This document shows positions 23,368 to 36,172 of a stretch of 64,000 nucleotides of DNA, in pieces. Each line of letters opens with the position of its first letter. Within the stretch, counting starts at the first letter, position 1. The translations under genes and the position numbers were made by a program. Under the pieces are notes generated by a model. The model did no database searches. It had not been told where the DNA came from and was given only the letters and a program-made list of their open reading frames with translations. Source of the stretch: Cryptomeria japonica (lineage: Eukaryota > Streptophyta > Pinopsida > Cupressales > Cupressaceae); contig NC_081408.1 in NCBI RefSeq assembly GCF_030272615.1, positions 617,206,476 to 617,270,475 on the forward strand, written 5' to 3'.

Positions 23368-26300
23368 TCAGTTGGTACCTTGTAACCGGTTGGTTACAAT
23401 CTAGAATAGGTCTGCTAATACCAAATTCAGGCTCTGAGTGAACTTGTTGCTATCCTTTAATGCTACCTCTATTCTCTAAATAGTACCGGTGAGGTGACGC
23501 ATTTTCTCTTCTGGTGTCTTCTGTCCTAGAATAAGTGCCTTTGATATCTCTTTCCTTAAAGAGATGAGATTATCCAATTTAGGACTGAGTCTACATTTAA
23601 GATCTTTTGCTTTGCCCTTTAACCATTCCTTTTCCTTCTCTAACTTCTCAAGGTTGTCCTCAAATCCAACTATCTCCTATTCTATAACTGATATTGTCAG
23701 CTATATCATCAATTTCTTTTTGCACTTTTCTAATTTCCTTATCAATATCCACTGTTAGAAGATTAGTCTTGCGGGTGTCTCTATACAGTTCCTTAAATTC
23801 CATTATGGTTGTAAAGAGTGCCGGTAAAAGAGTGTCAATATGTTTCGTGCACTTATTTATTGTTTCTCCAAAGAATTTCTCTTTTTCCTTGTCCATTTTC
23901 TCCTTAAATGTCTCTTCATTTATTTGGTCCACAGTTAGTATGTTGCCTATGATGTATTTAGACAATGTGTCTAACTAACTCAAAGAATCCTTATTGTCTA
24001 CATTACACTTGGGTGCAATCAATTTAAGAATGGGTAATGTGTCATCTATAGCCTTATAAGCCAATGCATTACAATCTGTAATTTTCTTAATAGAATCCAA
24101 AAGCACTTTAGTCACATTTGTGGGTCTGAATTCAGTCATGGAAGTACCAGATGACTGCCCAACTACCTTAACAATTTCCATGCTGCCAGTGGTAGTAACA
24201 ACTTTGCTTGTCTCGACCTCTGATAGGTCAGTTTGTGTTTGCATTTAAATTAGGAAAGGTTTAAGCTTCTCAGCATTTGCCGATGGCACTATCTCTGTAT
24301 GAACCTATTTCTCAACTTGTTTCTCAGCTTGTGTCTCGGTCTGTTTCACTGTGTTCTCTTCTGCCATTTTTTCTGATTATTCTTTAGTGTTATTAGCTAA
24401 TTTTTCTGATGGTACCTCTGTACTGTCCACTACCAGTGACTTAGTTGGTTTCATTGTATTATCTGCAGCCAGTTTCTCTGTCTCTGTCAGTTTTTCAATG
24501 TTTGCATCAACAGTACTGTCAATAATCATTTTACTAACCCCAATCTCAATGTTATCAGCTGGTGTTTCAACTTCAACATTTTCATCTTGTGTTCCAACAT
24601 TGTTAGCCGGTTGCTCAGCAACAACATCTTTCTTCTTTTCCTCGGTACTTTCTTTATCAACTACAATATTGACCTCCTGAGTGTTTATGTTCATTGTGTA
24701 TAAAATTTTAGACTCAGGATTTGTATCCTCATGTGAAGTCTCCACATTCTTAGTAGCTGGTGAATTGTCAGTTAGTACCGATGGAGTAACTGAAGGTGGT
24801 GTAAGGTTATCTGTCACTTTTATATTAGGTAGTCCACCTACCTTGCCTTTTCCTTTGTCCTTATCCTTTTGGTATACCTTGAATGTTTTAGGTCTGTTCA
24901 ATTCTTGTTTCTCTTTTTCAACAAAGAAAATATCCCATTTATTCTAGTTGTCTCTTCTGAGATCTCATTTACTCTGTCGGCCATTAGACTTACATGTCGA
25001 CGTCCACTAGAAAAGGTTGTTCTGTTAGCTTCATTGATCAACTCATCAATTTCCTCAACTGATTTTATAGGGTGAACAACTAGCAGTTTCTCAATCTTGA
25101 TTTTCTTGTCTAGCTCCATAATGGCTAACCTTTTAGCATCTAGTTGCCTATACAAATCACTAGGCAAATCATCTTCAACCTTTATCAAAACTTTCTTATA
25201 AATATCAAAGTGTAAGATGATACTATTTTCTATGCTTTATTTCTCCTCATTTGTAAAAGTATCATACAGTTTACTTACATTTGATAAGTTACCATCATCT
25301 GTTATCTCATTTAATAGGTTGTCAAGTGGAGGAATGACCTGTTTTTCCTTTCTCTTTCTAGGTGTCATCTTTTTAGCTGGTGGCCTTACTGCTTGTTGCT
25401 TCTGCCTTGTTGTCTTGGTTTTCTTGGAAGGAGGAGAGGGTACTGGTGAGGGTTTTCTCTTCCTATCAACTCTTATAAACTCAACAGGAATTTCATTGTT
25501 AGAGGATGTACCAACTGGTGAGACATGAGCCTTCGGTTGTAATCCTTCCAAATCACTTTCCTTGATACCAGTGATATTCATTATGTTTTCCTTTATTTAT
25601 TTAACCCTCTTAGATGCACTCCTTATATATTTCTCCCTTTTCTTCCTTTGTTTAAGTGTCTGCACACCGCTCTCTATTGTTTCTACACTACCAAAAACAT
25701 TTTCTTTCGGTTCTCTAGGGGCTTCAAGTAAGGCTTTGGCATATGTTTCAGTTATGTTTACATTAGCCTCATATCCCATTTCTGTCACCCAAATAGTTCT
25801 AGGAAGAACTGCCTCCATCCAAATTTCATCCTTCTTAATCACAAAACAAATTCCTTTCTCATACTTGTCGACAATACTTTGAGGTAACCTTACCCTATTC
25901 TTCATTTTTTCTTTAAATGCTTGGAAATACTTTGTTATTTTGTTTTCCTTATCTGTTCCCATGCCGGTGAAGATATCTAACAGTTGCTTCCCCATTGGTA
26001 TGTCATAACCAAAGTCTTTCTTGCCTATACTGGGAACCTCTTTTGTAAGATATAGCATTAAGCATACAAGAAGATTGCCAAATCGAAAATTACCTTTCTT
26101 ATCTCCTTTTATGTTCTTCAAATTGTCAATCAACTCATCTTTCAACCATTCACATATATCTATCTTAGCATCACTGTTAACCATATCATATGCACTTTTG
26201 ATACATAGATTTGAAACTAAGTTCAGTCGGTTAGCATGTGTGGTTTTGTATCCTAATATCATGCTAATGAATCTAACATTCTCATCTTTTACATCATTAA

Positions 26301-26826
26301 CTCTCAGGGATCTGCTATCATAGGTTGCACCTGTTAAAGTCATCACTGTGTTATTAGGAACCTTCTCAGTTTTATCTAGCCTGCTACCGGTGGATGGTAA
26401 GCCAGTCACTGCCCTAACTGCTTCTCTAGTGATTTTATGAATAGAGTCAAGCCAAAATAATTCTCCATGAACTCTACTGAGCACAATCCTTACAACTTCC
26501 TTAGAAAATTCCAGAATGTTAAGGATTTCCACAAAACCTAGGGTCTCAATAATCTTATGTTCGGGTTTCACAGTTCCATTCTCATCACAGATAACATTCT
26601 TATACATTTTCATGATTTCCTCATAACCTAATTCCTCAATGTGGTAATGTATGTAAATTCTAGGGTCTTCTGCATATGCAACTCCTTTAGGGATTTTTGA
26701 AAAAACACCTAGGGTATCATCCTGTTTCGCTACTTCGGGGATAATCTTGAAAACGGGCCTAGGGTGTTTAATCACTTCTATAATAGTAGGGTTTGCAATG
26801 AATTCTCGAGCAGAGGAGGAAGCCAT
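23368..26826 (-). pseudogene. NA2 ORF2, homologue of NA1 and NA3 ORF2
   Basis: Starts at MASSSAREFIANPT (26826). The first 410 residues are intact: EDPRIYIHYHIEELG, LSRVHGELFWLD, KITREAVRAVTGLP, FRFGNLLVCLMLYL, YEKGICFVIKKDE, TEMGYE. It is thus the best copy of domain A in the window. A Lys/Pro-rich basic linker follows (KKMTPRKRKEKQV), then domain B (LPSDLYRQLDAKRL, NEANRTTFSSGR), a Thr/Asn/Glu-rich disordered segment and a helical C-terminus ending near 23368. Stops occur at about 25594, 25234 and 24247; frameshifts lie near 24900 and 23660. I know no family for it. The fold is unknown and no enzyme motif stands out. Confidence 0.7.
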
Positions 26827-27125
26827 TGATAAATACCTTAATCTGCCTAATAGGTTTGGATGCTTGAAAGAACTTGCTTCACTTCTCACTATGGATACCT
26901 TCGCTCGGGTTTTTCGCGCTCTTTGAAAGTTTGAATGCTCGGTGAATGAAAAAGGGAAAAATACCGATTTATAATGTCTTTTCCTTCAACATCCACAATA
27001 AATGCCTATCGGTTAAGTGAAACTTAACACATCTGCCTGTAAAGAAGAAGTTCATCTTCTCACCATCAACCGAGGGTAAACTTGCATGATTTTCAATTTG
27101 TTGCAATACCTTCAAGGGTTACTTT
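26827..27125 (-). other. Spacer between ORF1 and ORF2 of NA2
   Basis: Non-coding stretch of 299 bp in the same relative position as in NA1 and NA3. Confidence 0.6.
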
Positions 27126-28294
27126 TCAGTTGGATGAAGAATCTCCTGCCGGTGGAGTAATACTCTGTTCTACCGGTGAAGGAATAGTCTCATCAACATT
27201 GTGATCTCTCTTTCTAATCCATTGTTTTGAAAATTATTGCTTTACCTCATCTACCTTCTCTTTGCCTTTCAAACTGGGTCCTTTGTTATTTTTTGGTGAA
27301 GTCTTGCTTCTACAAAAATTTTCAATATGTCTAATCTTGTTACAAGCATAACAAGTCACATTGTTTTTCTGAATAGCCTTTCCATATCCTTTTCCGGTTT
27401 GTGTTCTGCATTGATTAGATAAATGTCCAAATCTTCCACAAACATAAAATCTTAAATTCATTCTGCAATTTTATGAATTGTGACCAATTTTGTTGCATTT
27501 GGAACATTGAACGGTGAGTGCATTAGTGTTCTGATAGTTTCTAGATCTACATTGATTTCCTCTATGACCATACTTGTTATAGTTAAAGCATTTCCCACTA
27601 AATTTGTAGGCATTAGGTTGTCTTACCAGTTTGTTGTGATCATGATTGTTTGCAGTACCAGAACTTTCACCAACTTCAAATCCAAGTCCATTAGTGTCTC
27701 CATTGGGTTTCTGACTTTTTAGCATATCATCAATTTCTTCTAAACTTTTCTTGAGTTTCTCTTTATGTTGATTTGTAGTAGCCAACTCATTTTCCAAAAA
27801 TTCCTTCTGTCTCATAAGTTCTATTTTATCATGTTCCATGTGAATCAGATCTGTTTTTAACATATCATTTTCATGACTGAGTCTTAGATTTTCATTTCTA
27901 ACATCATTGAGTCTCCTAGTCAAGTCATCTTCATTCTTCTTTCTATCTTCAATGTCTTTACAAAATCTCATAGTCATGTCTTGCATTTCATTCCTCAAGG
28001 TCATGTTTTCTTGTCTCATCTTGCTTACAAGATCATTAAGAGTTTCCTTTTCATCATCATCATTATGTATATCTCATGAAGTTCTCTTCTTTTGTTTCTA
28101 GCAATAGTGAGATTCTCCTAAAGTCCTTGAATGAATTCATGTGTAGTCCTTAGATCATCTCCAAGTTTGATATTCTTCAACTTTTCTGCATCAAAGTCTG
28201 CAAGAGCTGTTTCCAATTGCTTTCTCAAGTTTTCCATCTGTACCGGTGTCAGAATCTTCCTCAAGCTGTTAGGCTTTTGAAAATAGAGGACCAT
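27126..28294 (-). pseudogene. NA2 ORF1: coiled coil plus four zinc knuckles
   Basis: ATG at 28294 directly follows the primer-binding site. The N-terminal half is strongly coiled-coil (NLRKQLETALADFDAEKL, RNENLRLSHENDMLKTD, KLKKSLEEIDDMLKS). Four knuckles follow: CFNYNKYGHRGNQC (second Cys is Tyr), CSKCNKIGHNS with the last Cys after a stop, FYVCGRFGHLSNQC (first Cys lost) and CYACNKIRHIENFC (central Gly is Arg). It ends in a Ser/Pro-rich tail at about 27126. It is broken by a frameshift near 28040 and stops near 28125, 27469 and 27232. Homologous in layout to NA1 ORF1, one knuckle fewer. Confidence 0.75.
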
Positions 28295-28306
28295 GCTCTG
28301 ATACCA
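28295..28306 (-). other. NA2 primer-binding site
   Basis: Sense TGGTATCAGAGC, two bases after the 5' LTR and immediately before the ORF1 ATG. Confidence 0.9.
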
Positions 28307-28308
28307 AT

Positions 28309-29108
28309 TGTTAGGATTGATGATAGTCCCAAAGATACTAAGGGGGGGGGGGGGGGGAATCAGTATCTAACCAGTTTGTAGAATTTTTGACCTTATTAAG
28401 TATTTTGCATTCCAAAACAATGTACCGGTAAACAAGGATTAATGAAGTAAATATGAACAGTAAAGACACCATAGAAAGCACACTATAACACAAGATGTTT
28501 AACGAGGAAACCCGGTGTGGGAAAAACCTCGGTGGGATTTGGGACCTACAATATTCACTCACTGGCCAATGAATGGATATTACTTACAAGACGTGCCTGC
28601 ACATGTAGGAAGGCCAACTACCTAGAGATCACTGCTCAATTACAAAAACAAGTCTCACTGACTTACAAAATGAATTATGAAAATCCAATATAATGTACGA
28701 CTACAAAAAGCATCTTCTATGCCAGGTTCAGTACCGGTTTAATCTCATACAATAATCATAAACCCTTCTACAAAATCTGCCTTAATATTCACTCTACATA
28801 TCCATCATATCTATCCTCTATCATGTATGTATCACAAATGATCTAGAAGATCTCATACTTATATATGAGTCTTATTACAACATGCCATGTTGGCTTACAA
28901 AAATATATTATAATTAAATACAAAATATAATAATCAAAATCCTATTGGCTAGGATGCTGGTAAACATTATTGTTGCTGCCGGTGAACTATCTACCAGTGT
29001 AGAGTCTGTTGGTGCCGATGCCTGCCGGTGCCATAAGATTGCAAGGTTGCCATCAATGACAACACCTTCAATCACCTTTAACTACCCTTAGAGTGTGCAA
29101 TGCCAATA
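28309..29108 (-). repeat. NA2 5' LTR
   Basis: Starts TGTTAGGATTGATGATAG and ends GCAATGCCAATA (terminal CA changed to TA). The G run of the hairpin loop has grown to 16 G (28342-28357), against 8 in the 3' LTR. Confidence 0.88.
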
Positions 29109-30043
29109 GATGGAAACTCTTGTAGTATCCGACATACTACATAATCCTTCTCCCCCTTACTGTGATCCATGGATTATCACACATGTAGTATGCAGTATGC
29201 TACAATCATGACAAAGGGCACTATCAGGAGATCATTCCTCCCTGTATTTAGCGGTCACTGACATAATTCTTTCTCCCCTTTTTCTTTATTGGTTGTTCCT
29301 CAAGTCACATTCTGATACCAATTGTTACATTCTATTACATTTTCTCAAGTCACAACACTTGAGATGGGGGATTCAACCATCAACTGACACCAATTGAGTA
29401 TGTAAAATCTGTACCATTTGTTAAAACACTCAATTTCAGAGGGATATGTCAGTGAACACTACTCACATGTCGGTCAACCTGCATCACCTCCCATTTGATC
29501 CAAATTTACTTAGGAATCAAATGTGATTGTACTACCAATACAACCAACCAGAGGATAGGTAGATACCCCTGACAATGAAATTCTCCTAGGTATTCCTACT
29601 GCAATTTTCATCATCTGTAGTTTGAGGAGTGAATATCCTTATTAGTTCAAGCATGCCAGCTTTGCATCATGAGCACTTGAACTCCCCCTGAGTTATACAT
29701 CCTAGGTTCTCATCACCGGTCAGGTCCAATACCGAGACTCCAATATTCACCATATACTAGTTGAGCTATGCATATATGATCATCTGATGATCCTTCAGTT
29801 CCATTGTATCCACCATAGCTTATGACATGATCCTAAATTCACACAATGCCATACAATGACATCATATTGCCATAAAATAAACTGGTTAGCCCAAATATAT
29901 GCAAGCCTGCATGATCAGCAACTGGTCCCACTCATGTCACTAAGGTCTTCATCAACACCACCTGAGATATAGCTTCACTTCATGCTATCGGGGCTATTGC
30001 AATGATCTTCAACCTCATTTTCTTACATAACCTGCAAGTACCT
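29109..30043 (-). other. Flank of NA2: no gene; possible start of another LTR at 29323
   Basis: Nothing codes here. At 29311-29320 TCTGATACCA is a Met-type primer-binding site in minus orientation, followed by TGTTACATTC at 29323. A weak GAGATGGGGGATTCA block 50 bp on resembles the LTR hairpin block. This suggests the 5' LTR edge of another minus-strand Copia-type element, but it does not match the LTR X start, so the partner is unknown. Confidence 0.4.
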
Positions 30044-31235
30044 TGTTGGGACTCATTAAATTTGAGTCAAGTTTTGAGCCCCATTTCAAAATTTTGATAT
30101 TGCATTTTCAGAAAGACACCTAATCTCATTTAGGTGGCCTAGTTAGAAAGAAGCTGAAATGGAGCCAATTTATTTTCAAAGGGTAAGGCTTGGAAAATTG
30201 TTGTAAACCTTTCTTTTGGCCTATGCACTATGTTGCAACTTTCAGAATTCAGTTTGGATAAGTTTATCAGGTACCCATTTCAAGGGGTGAGCTGAAAGTG
30301 CATTTTAGGCACATATGCAAATTTTATTGAGTAGCCTACTTTGAGCTCCTATATATTTTTCCCTGTTAATTTTCATGAATAATTTCAAAATGGATTCAAT
30401 TATATGCATAAATGTGAGTTAGCATGCAAAATTTCAAGTCCTTATGAATCCATTTGCTCAGTTTGCCAACCTCGATCTGTTTGCAATTTGTATGTTTTGA
30501 CAAGTCCCTGTTTCAGGTTCTAGTCAGAGCCTTGTTTTGCATTAGTGTAAAAGTTTCCTTAGTGAGTGTCATGTCAGAATGTTTTTTCTGGGCTATTATT
30601 GGTATAAATGACAAGCTACGTTTCAAATTTCAAGCTCTTGCCAATCCGTTTGATCTGTTTTCAAAAGGGTTTCTTGAGCCATCTTTTTCAGGGATCCTTA
30701 CTTTCATTGCCATATCAGTTAAAGTTGCTATTTTCATGAGCACGCCATTCACACCCAGTCAGTCTTTTGGTCGAACTGAGTGTTCTAAAATTTGATATAT
30801 ACTTCAAGGTACCTATGTCTCAGATTTGAGGGTCTACGGAGGTCATTTGATATTTTTAAGAAAGGCATCATGAGTTGCCTGAGCATTGACTTCATTAGGT
30901 CCGTAGTGCCGACAGAGCCAGTTGGTCATTTTTGAAAATTAATATCTCTTCACTTGGGTTTCATCTTGAGAAACTGTTTGGTAGAGTACACACCTATCAG
31001 ATGTCGAGGTCCAGAAAGGTGTTTTGATCGGTTTGAAAATTACGTCTTTGCGATTAAATGCAAAAATGTGGCGTAAGTGCCTGAAAGTTGCAAAACTCAG
31101 TTTGATGATCCAAAAATGATGTCGATCATTTCCAAAGGTGTGTTTAAGGTTCCTAAAGCATTACAAAGGTCAGTTGCATGAAAACCTTTTTTTTTTAGTC
31201 TAACCCACTTTGGGGCCCGACCTGGCTCATGCTTG
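30044..31235 (+). repeat. Inverted-repeat arm L (LTR-like)
   Basis: Starts TGTTGGGACTCATTAAAT. It matches the reverse complement of 61425-62582 along its length, with moderate divergence. Shared landmarks include GAAATGGGGCTCAAAACTTG in the right arm and TTGGGGCCC near the far end. The arms lie 30 kb apart. The sharp TG start suggests an LTR edge. One open frame (30454-30795) also stays open in the other arm, but it lies inside LTR-like DNA. Confidence 0.75.
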
Positions 31236-32809
31236 TGCATTGTTTTTGTTGGCAAATTGGTTTATTAAGAAATGATTCCATTTCATTATGTGGGCATATA
31301 ACTGAGAGGCTTTGATGGAACCATTTCATTACATAATGTTGAGAATGGAAAGATGCTGATGAGCAATAGGCCATACAATGCAGCTATTGTATCTCTTAGT
31401 TGAGCGAGACATGATCAGATATTCTCGGTTGAACCCTATGATATGCTCTCATATAAAGACCAGACTCCACGTTTTTTTGCCTACACCTCCAAAGGCTCCA
31501 TACATTCTAGACTTATCTTCTAGAGTCTTTGAATCTATAGAGGAGCGAGATGGTATAGATCAAGAATCAATAAACTCTTCTAGGGAACGACTCAATATTC
31601 TCTGCAGTGGAGATATGGAGGGGCCTGAGACTTCATGTAGACTCAAGGATGCGTCGTTATTAAAGGTGGCACTTTGAGAAGGTCTTCAGTAATTAATTGT
31701 TCTCTATCATGGAATTGAGAAGACTTTTAGCAGCTTCAACAAATGGCAAATTCAATGTCAGTCAAACCCCCTCACATGCTCTCCCCTCCCACATGGTAAA
31801 AGGCAATAAAACATCAAAACCTTTTAGCAAATGGCAGGTGTGAAGTTTTGCATGGAGTTTTCTGAGGTCTCACAACAACTACATCCCTGTGCGTGGTGGA
31901 GGAGAGGCCACATCAAAACCTTTTAGCAATTGCAAATGCCAATGTAGATCTAGCAAGCATGAACCTCCTGTGCGTGTTTGAAGAGAGGATTTAAACTCCA
32001 AGCAAGTTAATGTCTTCTGTGGTGAGTGAAATTGGAAATGTAGAATTTTTAAACCATAGCAAAATGCCCCCCTGCATGGATGGTGGAGGAGAGGGAAGGT
32101 AGAAACTCTCAAGCAAATGAATCTCAACCAAACCCTCCCCTTCCCACGTGGTAGCAACCAGCACAGAAAATCAAAAACCAAGTGAATGCAAATTGGTAAA
32201 TGTAGTTGCCAACATCTCTCCTTTGTCCTGCGTGGAAGTGGCTGTGTAAAGAGGCCATTAATCTTTCAAACAAATAATTTTTGCATATGAATGATGAACA
32301 TGAAGAGGAATACTAGAGCAGTCATGAAGCCATAGAAAGTGATAATGAATAATTTCATCACTTTTACTTGTGGGAAGATATAAGAAGGAATTTGAATTGC
32401 TTGAGAATTTATATGCTCTGTTCCCATAACAAAAGGATAAACTTTAGCATGTGTAATAGCATCCTCCCCTGCGTGACAAGAAGTACATAAATTTTGGATA
32501 GACTACAGTTAGAAGATGGCATAGAAGGTGGAGGATGAGGCAATAAAACAAAGCAAATGCAAATTAGCAGCTGCACACTAGTCAATCTTCCTCTTGCGTG
32601 GAGTGGTGTTTGGCCTGCATGGTCAAAGGTGTTGCTAAAGGGTTTTTAAAATTTCAACAATGTCTACAATTATCCTCTCTTCCTCATGCAAGGTAAAAGA
32701 AAGTTGAAAAGACTTTAGAAAGTTCCAAAGGCAAATGCAAAGCCAAATCCTCCCTACGTGCAAGTTGGAAGGTGGAGTGTGGCGTGCCAAAAGGTTGAGG
32801 AAGAAGTTT
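31236..32809. repeat. Degenerate repeat-rich LTR-like region
   Basis: No gene. From about 31740 to 32800 units of roughly 100-150 bp recur loosely, each with a CTGCGTGG or CTGTGCGTG motif, a GGAGGAGAGG tract and CAAATGCAAATTGG or CTTTTAGCAAATG. Similar motifs occur inverted at about 60480-61250. It probably continues the LTR started at 30044. Confidence 0.5.
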
Positions 32810-33869
32810 TGTTAGTTCCCGGAGACAACTGAGAGGGGGGGGGTGAATCAGTTGTTAAATAAATTCAAACCAAAAACAACTTAACCAACTTAATGCTTAA
32901 TACTAGTAAACCAATCTAATATGCCAGTAGACAGTTTTAGTAGTTAATTACAGTACCCGTAGGGATTAATGCATGAAACAAAAAGACAAAGTCATCCACA
33001 ACACATAACACTAATATTTGTACGTGGAAACCCTGTAAGGGGAAAAACCACGGTGGGAAACCTTACCCACAATCAGATGATACTAGTGCAGATAGTAAGT
33101 GTATACAAATGGGGTCTGCACATGCAGAAAGGCCAAGTGCCTAGAGCTCACTGCTTAATAACAAAATGGGAGTCACACTGACTACAGTTGGATGGTTAAA
33201 TCCAATAAGAATTTACTACTCAAAATAGCATCTTCATATGCTGGATTCAGTATCGGTGTAGTTCTGATTATCTTCTCAAAAAACCTCCTTCAATCTTCAA
33301 ATAATGTCAGCATGTATAGCTCTGCTTATTCTTGCATATACGTTCACACAATCCTTTTTCCCATTACACAATCGATCTTACAAATAAGATCTTACATTTA
33401 TACCATACCCTAAGACCAATTTTAGTAGGTCGGCTCTACAAGATATTACAATAAAATTAATTTATAAATCAATTAATACCCAACACAATAACCGATTCAA
33501 TATGTCGGCTTAATGTATTTACAACAATAATAAGTCATCTCCATAGCGTGCCATGCTGATCTGGAAAAGATAAACCTGCCGGTGTAACCTGGACCTATTT
33601 GCCAGTAACAACAAATATGCAAATGCTAATATACCAATAAATAAAACTCCAAGACAAAGTGTCCACATGATGTCTTCAACATAACTAAGTGTTTTCCATA
33701 TCATTCCAAGTGTCAGTGATCATTATATCTTGCCGGTGTACCAGATACCGGTGACTGTGCATAAGTCACTTGCTTGCTGGTGAATGTTGCTGATTCTCCA
33801 AAGTGCCAGAGTAGATAAGTGTTTAGTAGGTGTTGACATCCATGTCAAAACCATACCAAAATACCAACA
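32810..33869 (-). repeat. C1 3' LTR
   Basis: Starts TGTTAGTTCCCGGAGACAAC and ends AAATACCAACA in plus orientation, matching 38407-39461. The hairpin block ACAACTGA ... TCAGTTGT is perfect here. Confidence 0.88.
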
Positions 33870-34281
33870 ATCTCCCCCTTTGGCATTGATGGCAACACAA
33901 GATGGAAAAACCATCAAAGTGCCAAAACAGAAATGCCAAATACCAAAAACCAACAATCTCCGAAAAGAGATTATAACCAGAAATCAAAATACAGATACAG
34001 AGAGTAATAATCTCTCCCAAACAACAATCTCTCCCCGTGGGAGAAACATGTGTTTTCCTTGTGTTTTTCCATAACCAATCTCTCCCCCTTTGACATCAAA
34101 TGCCAAAGTTCTTACCAAGCCAAGTTCATATACAAAATACCAATCAATTTAGTATACCAACTACTGCCCCTGAGAAGTAGCTTCCCATCAAAGGTGGAGT
34201 AAAATATTTCTCTGTTAATTCTGCCAGTTGATGACAATCATCAACTTCCTAAGTCTCTACCAGTGGGGGTATGACCCCAAG
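33870..34281 (-). other. C1 3' untranslated region with two polypurine tracts
   Basis: The main tract (TCTCCCCCTTTGG, 33871-33883) adjoins the LTR and is followed by CATTGATGG. A second tract with an inverted repeat (TTTGACATCAAATGCCAAAG) is at 34080-34108. No gene. Confidence 0.75.
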
Positions 34282-35950
34282 CTAATCTCTGAGATATTCA
34301 AAAGTCTCCTTAGGCAGAGGTTTAGTAAAGATATCTACAATCTACTCTTTAGTATTCACATAAACTAGTTTTATTTCCTTTGCTTCAACATTTTCCCTTA
34401 GAAAATTCAGTTTGATAGAAACATGTTTGGTTTTAGAATGTAATACTGGATTCTTAGATATATCAATTGTTGCAGTGTTATCACAATAGATAGTAATAGG
34501 TTCCTTGCATTTTACCTTTATGTCGTTCAACATTTGCTTAAGCCATAGTACCTGTGTATAGTTAGTTGCTACTGTAACATATTCTGATTCTGCTATCGAT
34601 AAAGATGTACAACTTTGTTTCTTACTCAACCAAGAAACTAGTCTGTTTGCAAGAAAGAATGCTCCACTGGTGGTGCTTTTTCTATCATCCACATCTCCTG
34701 CCCAATTTGCATCTGTGTATGCATATACTTCAAAGTTTTCATCTCTAGGATACCATAATCCAAGATTTATAGTGCCTTGTAACTACCGGAAAATCCTTTT
34801 TACTGCTGATTCATGATTTTCTCTAGGATTACTCTGAAATATTGAAACAATACATACTACATTCATAATATCAGGTCTAGTTTGTGTCAAATACAGTAAA
34901 CCTCCTATCATAGACTTGTATCTAGTTGGATTGACAGGTGTAGATTCATCCCTTGGTGATAGTTTGTCATTTGTAGTCATAGGTGTGCTTACTAGTTTAG
35001 AGTTCTCCATCCCAAATTTCTTTAGTAACTCTTTTAATTACTTGGATTGACTCAAGAATATACCTTTATGAGTTTGTGAAATCTGCAATCCTAAAAAGAA
35101 TTTTATTTCTCCAATCATAAACATTTCAAATTCTTGCTGCATTTTAATAGAAAATTCTTGACATAATCCATCTTCTCCTCCAAAGATTATATCATCAATA
35201 AATACTTCTATAACCAAGATGTCATCATTAGTCACTTTATAATATAAATTGCTATCTGTATTACCTTTAGAAAAACTAATCTTCAAAAGATACTTATCCA
35301 ATCTTGCATACCAAGCTCTTGGAGCTTGCTTCAATCCATACAAAGCTTTTCTTAACCTACAAACCATATCTTTGTTATCTATCAAATAAAATCCACTAGG
35401 TTGTTCAATGTAAACTTCTTCTTCAAGATCTCCATTCAAAAATGCACATTTAATATCCATTTGATATACTTTGTATTTCTTATGTGCTGCAAAAGCCAAA
35501 AATAATCTAACTGCCTCAATTCTAGCTACCGGTGCAAAGGTTTCATTGTAATCAATTCCTTCTTTCTGAGAATATCCCTTACACACTAGCCTTGCTTTAT
35601 TTTAGATAACCTTACCATCTTCATTAAGTTTCTTTTTGAATACCCATTTGGTTCCAATTACATTTTTATCTCTAGGCCGGGGAACTAATGTCCAAGTGTT
35701 ATTCTTCTCAATTTGTTCTAATTCTTCTTCCATAGCTTTAATCCAAAATTTATCTTCACATGCCTCATTAACTGATGATGGTTCAATTTGAGAAATAGGA
35801 CATACCTCTTCATTTTCCAATCTTCCTCTTGTCATAACTCCTTTAAAATTGTTTCCAATTATCTGATATTCAGAGTGATTCAGTCTTACATACTGGGGTG
35901 TCTTTGTTTGCTGATGTTCCTCAGTTACTGTGGAATTTTCAGATGATACC
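34282..35950 (-). pseudogene. C1 reverse transcriptase and RNase H (Ty1/Copia)
   Basis: One frame of about 555 codons with stops near 35599, 35035, 34780 and 34339 and no frameshift. It begins inside the pre-RT region (FWIKAMEEELEQIEKNNTW, GTKWVFKKKLNEDG). The Copia RT palm follows: [50 protein letters not shown]. The catalytic box is FIDD in place of YVDD, with both Asp kept. RNase H: AYTDANWAGD, STSG-type TTSGAFFLANRLVSW, AESEYV, YCDNTATI, HSKTKHV. It would copy the element RNA to DNA. The N-terminus is fused to a piece of LTR at 35950. Confidence 0.85.
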
Positions 35951-36172
35951 AAGTGTCCAAACGATGTCTTTGACATAACCAAGTGTTTTCCATATCACTC
36001 CAAGTACCAGTGAACAATATATCCTGCTGGTGTACCAGATACTGGAGACTGTGCATAAGTCACTTTGCTTACCGGTGAACATTGTCAATTCTCCAAGTGC
36101 CAGAGTTGATAAGTTGTTAGTAGGTGTTGACATCAATGACAAAACCATATCAACATGTCCAAAATACCAACA
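35951..36172 (-). repeat. C1 internal LTR fragment (first 222 bp of the LTR in sense)
   Basis: It matches the end of the LTR in plus orientation (TGTTGACATCAATGACAAAA to CCAACA), adjacent to a polypurine tract at 36174-36186. The other end joins reverse-transcriptase coding abruptly at 35950. Confidence 0.8.

Larger units (their letters stand above)
22379..29108 (-). mobile_element. NA2: second non-autonomous LTR element with ORF1 and ORF2
   Basis: A 6,730-bp element with 790-800-bp LTRs, a Met-type primer-binding site and a polypurine tract. The flanks GATGT (22374-22378) and GATGG (29109-29113) match at four of five bases and are probably a decayed target duplication. It has the NA1 architecture but a different LTR family. 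No protease, integrase or reverse transcriptase is seen. More stops and frameshifts than NA1 suggest an older copy. Confidence 0.85.

Noticed and set aside
22357-29323. X as a tiny element with about 225 bp of interior between its polypurine tract and the site at 29311
   Set aside because: The LTR-like start at 29323 does not match the start of X, so they are not a pair.
30454-30795. 113-residue frame, also open in the inverted copy at 61926-62186
   Set aside because: It lies within an LTR-like repeat, has no start shared between copies and a hydrophobic, low-information composition. Conservation here can be explained by DNA identity. Worth only a quick check.
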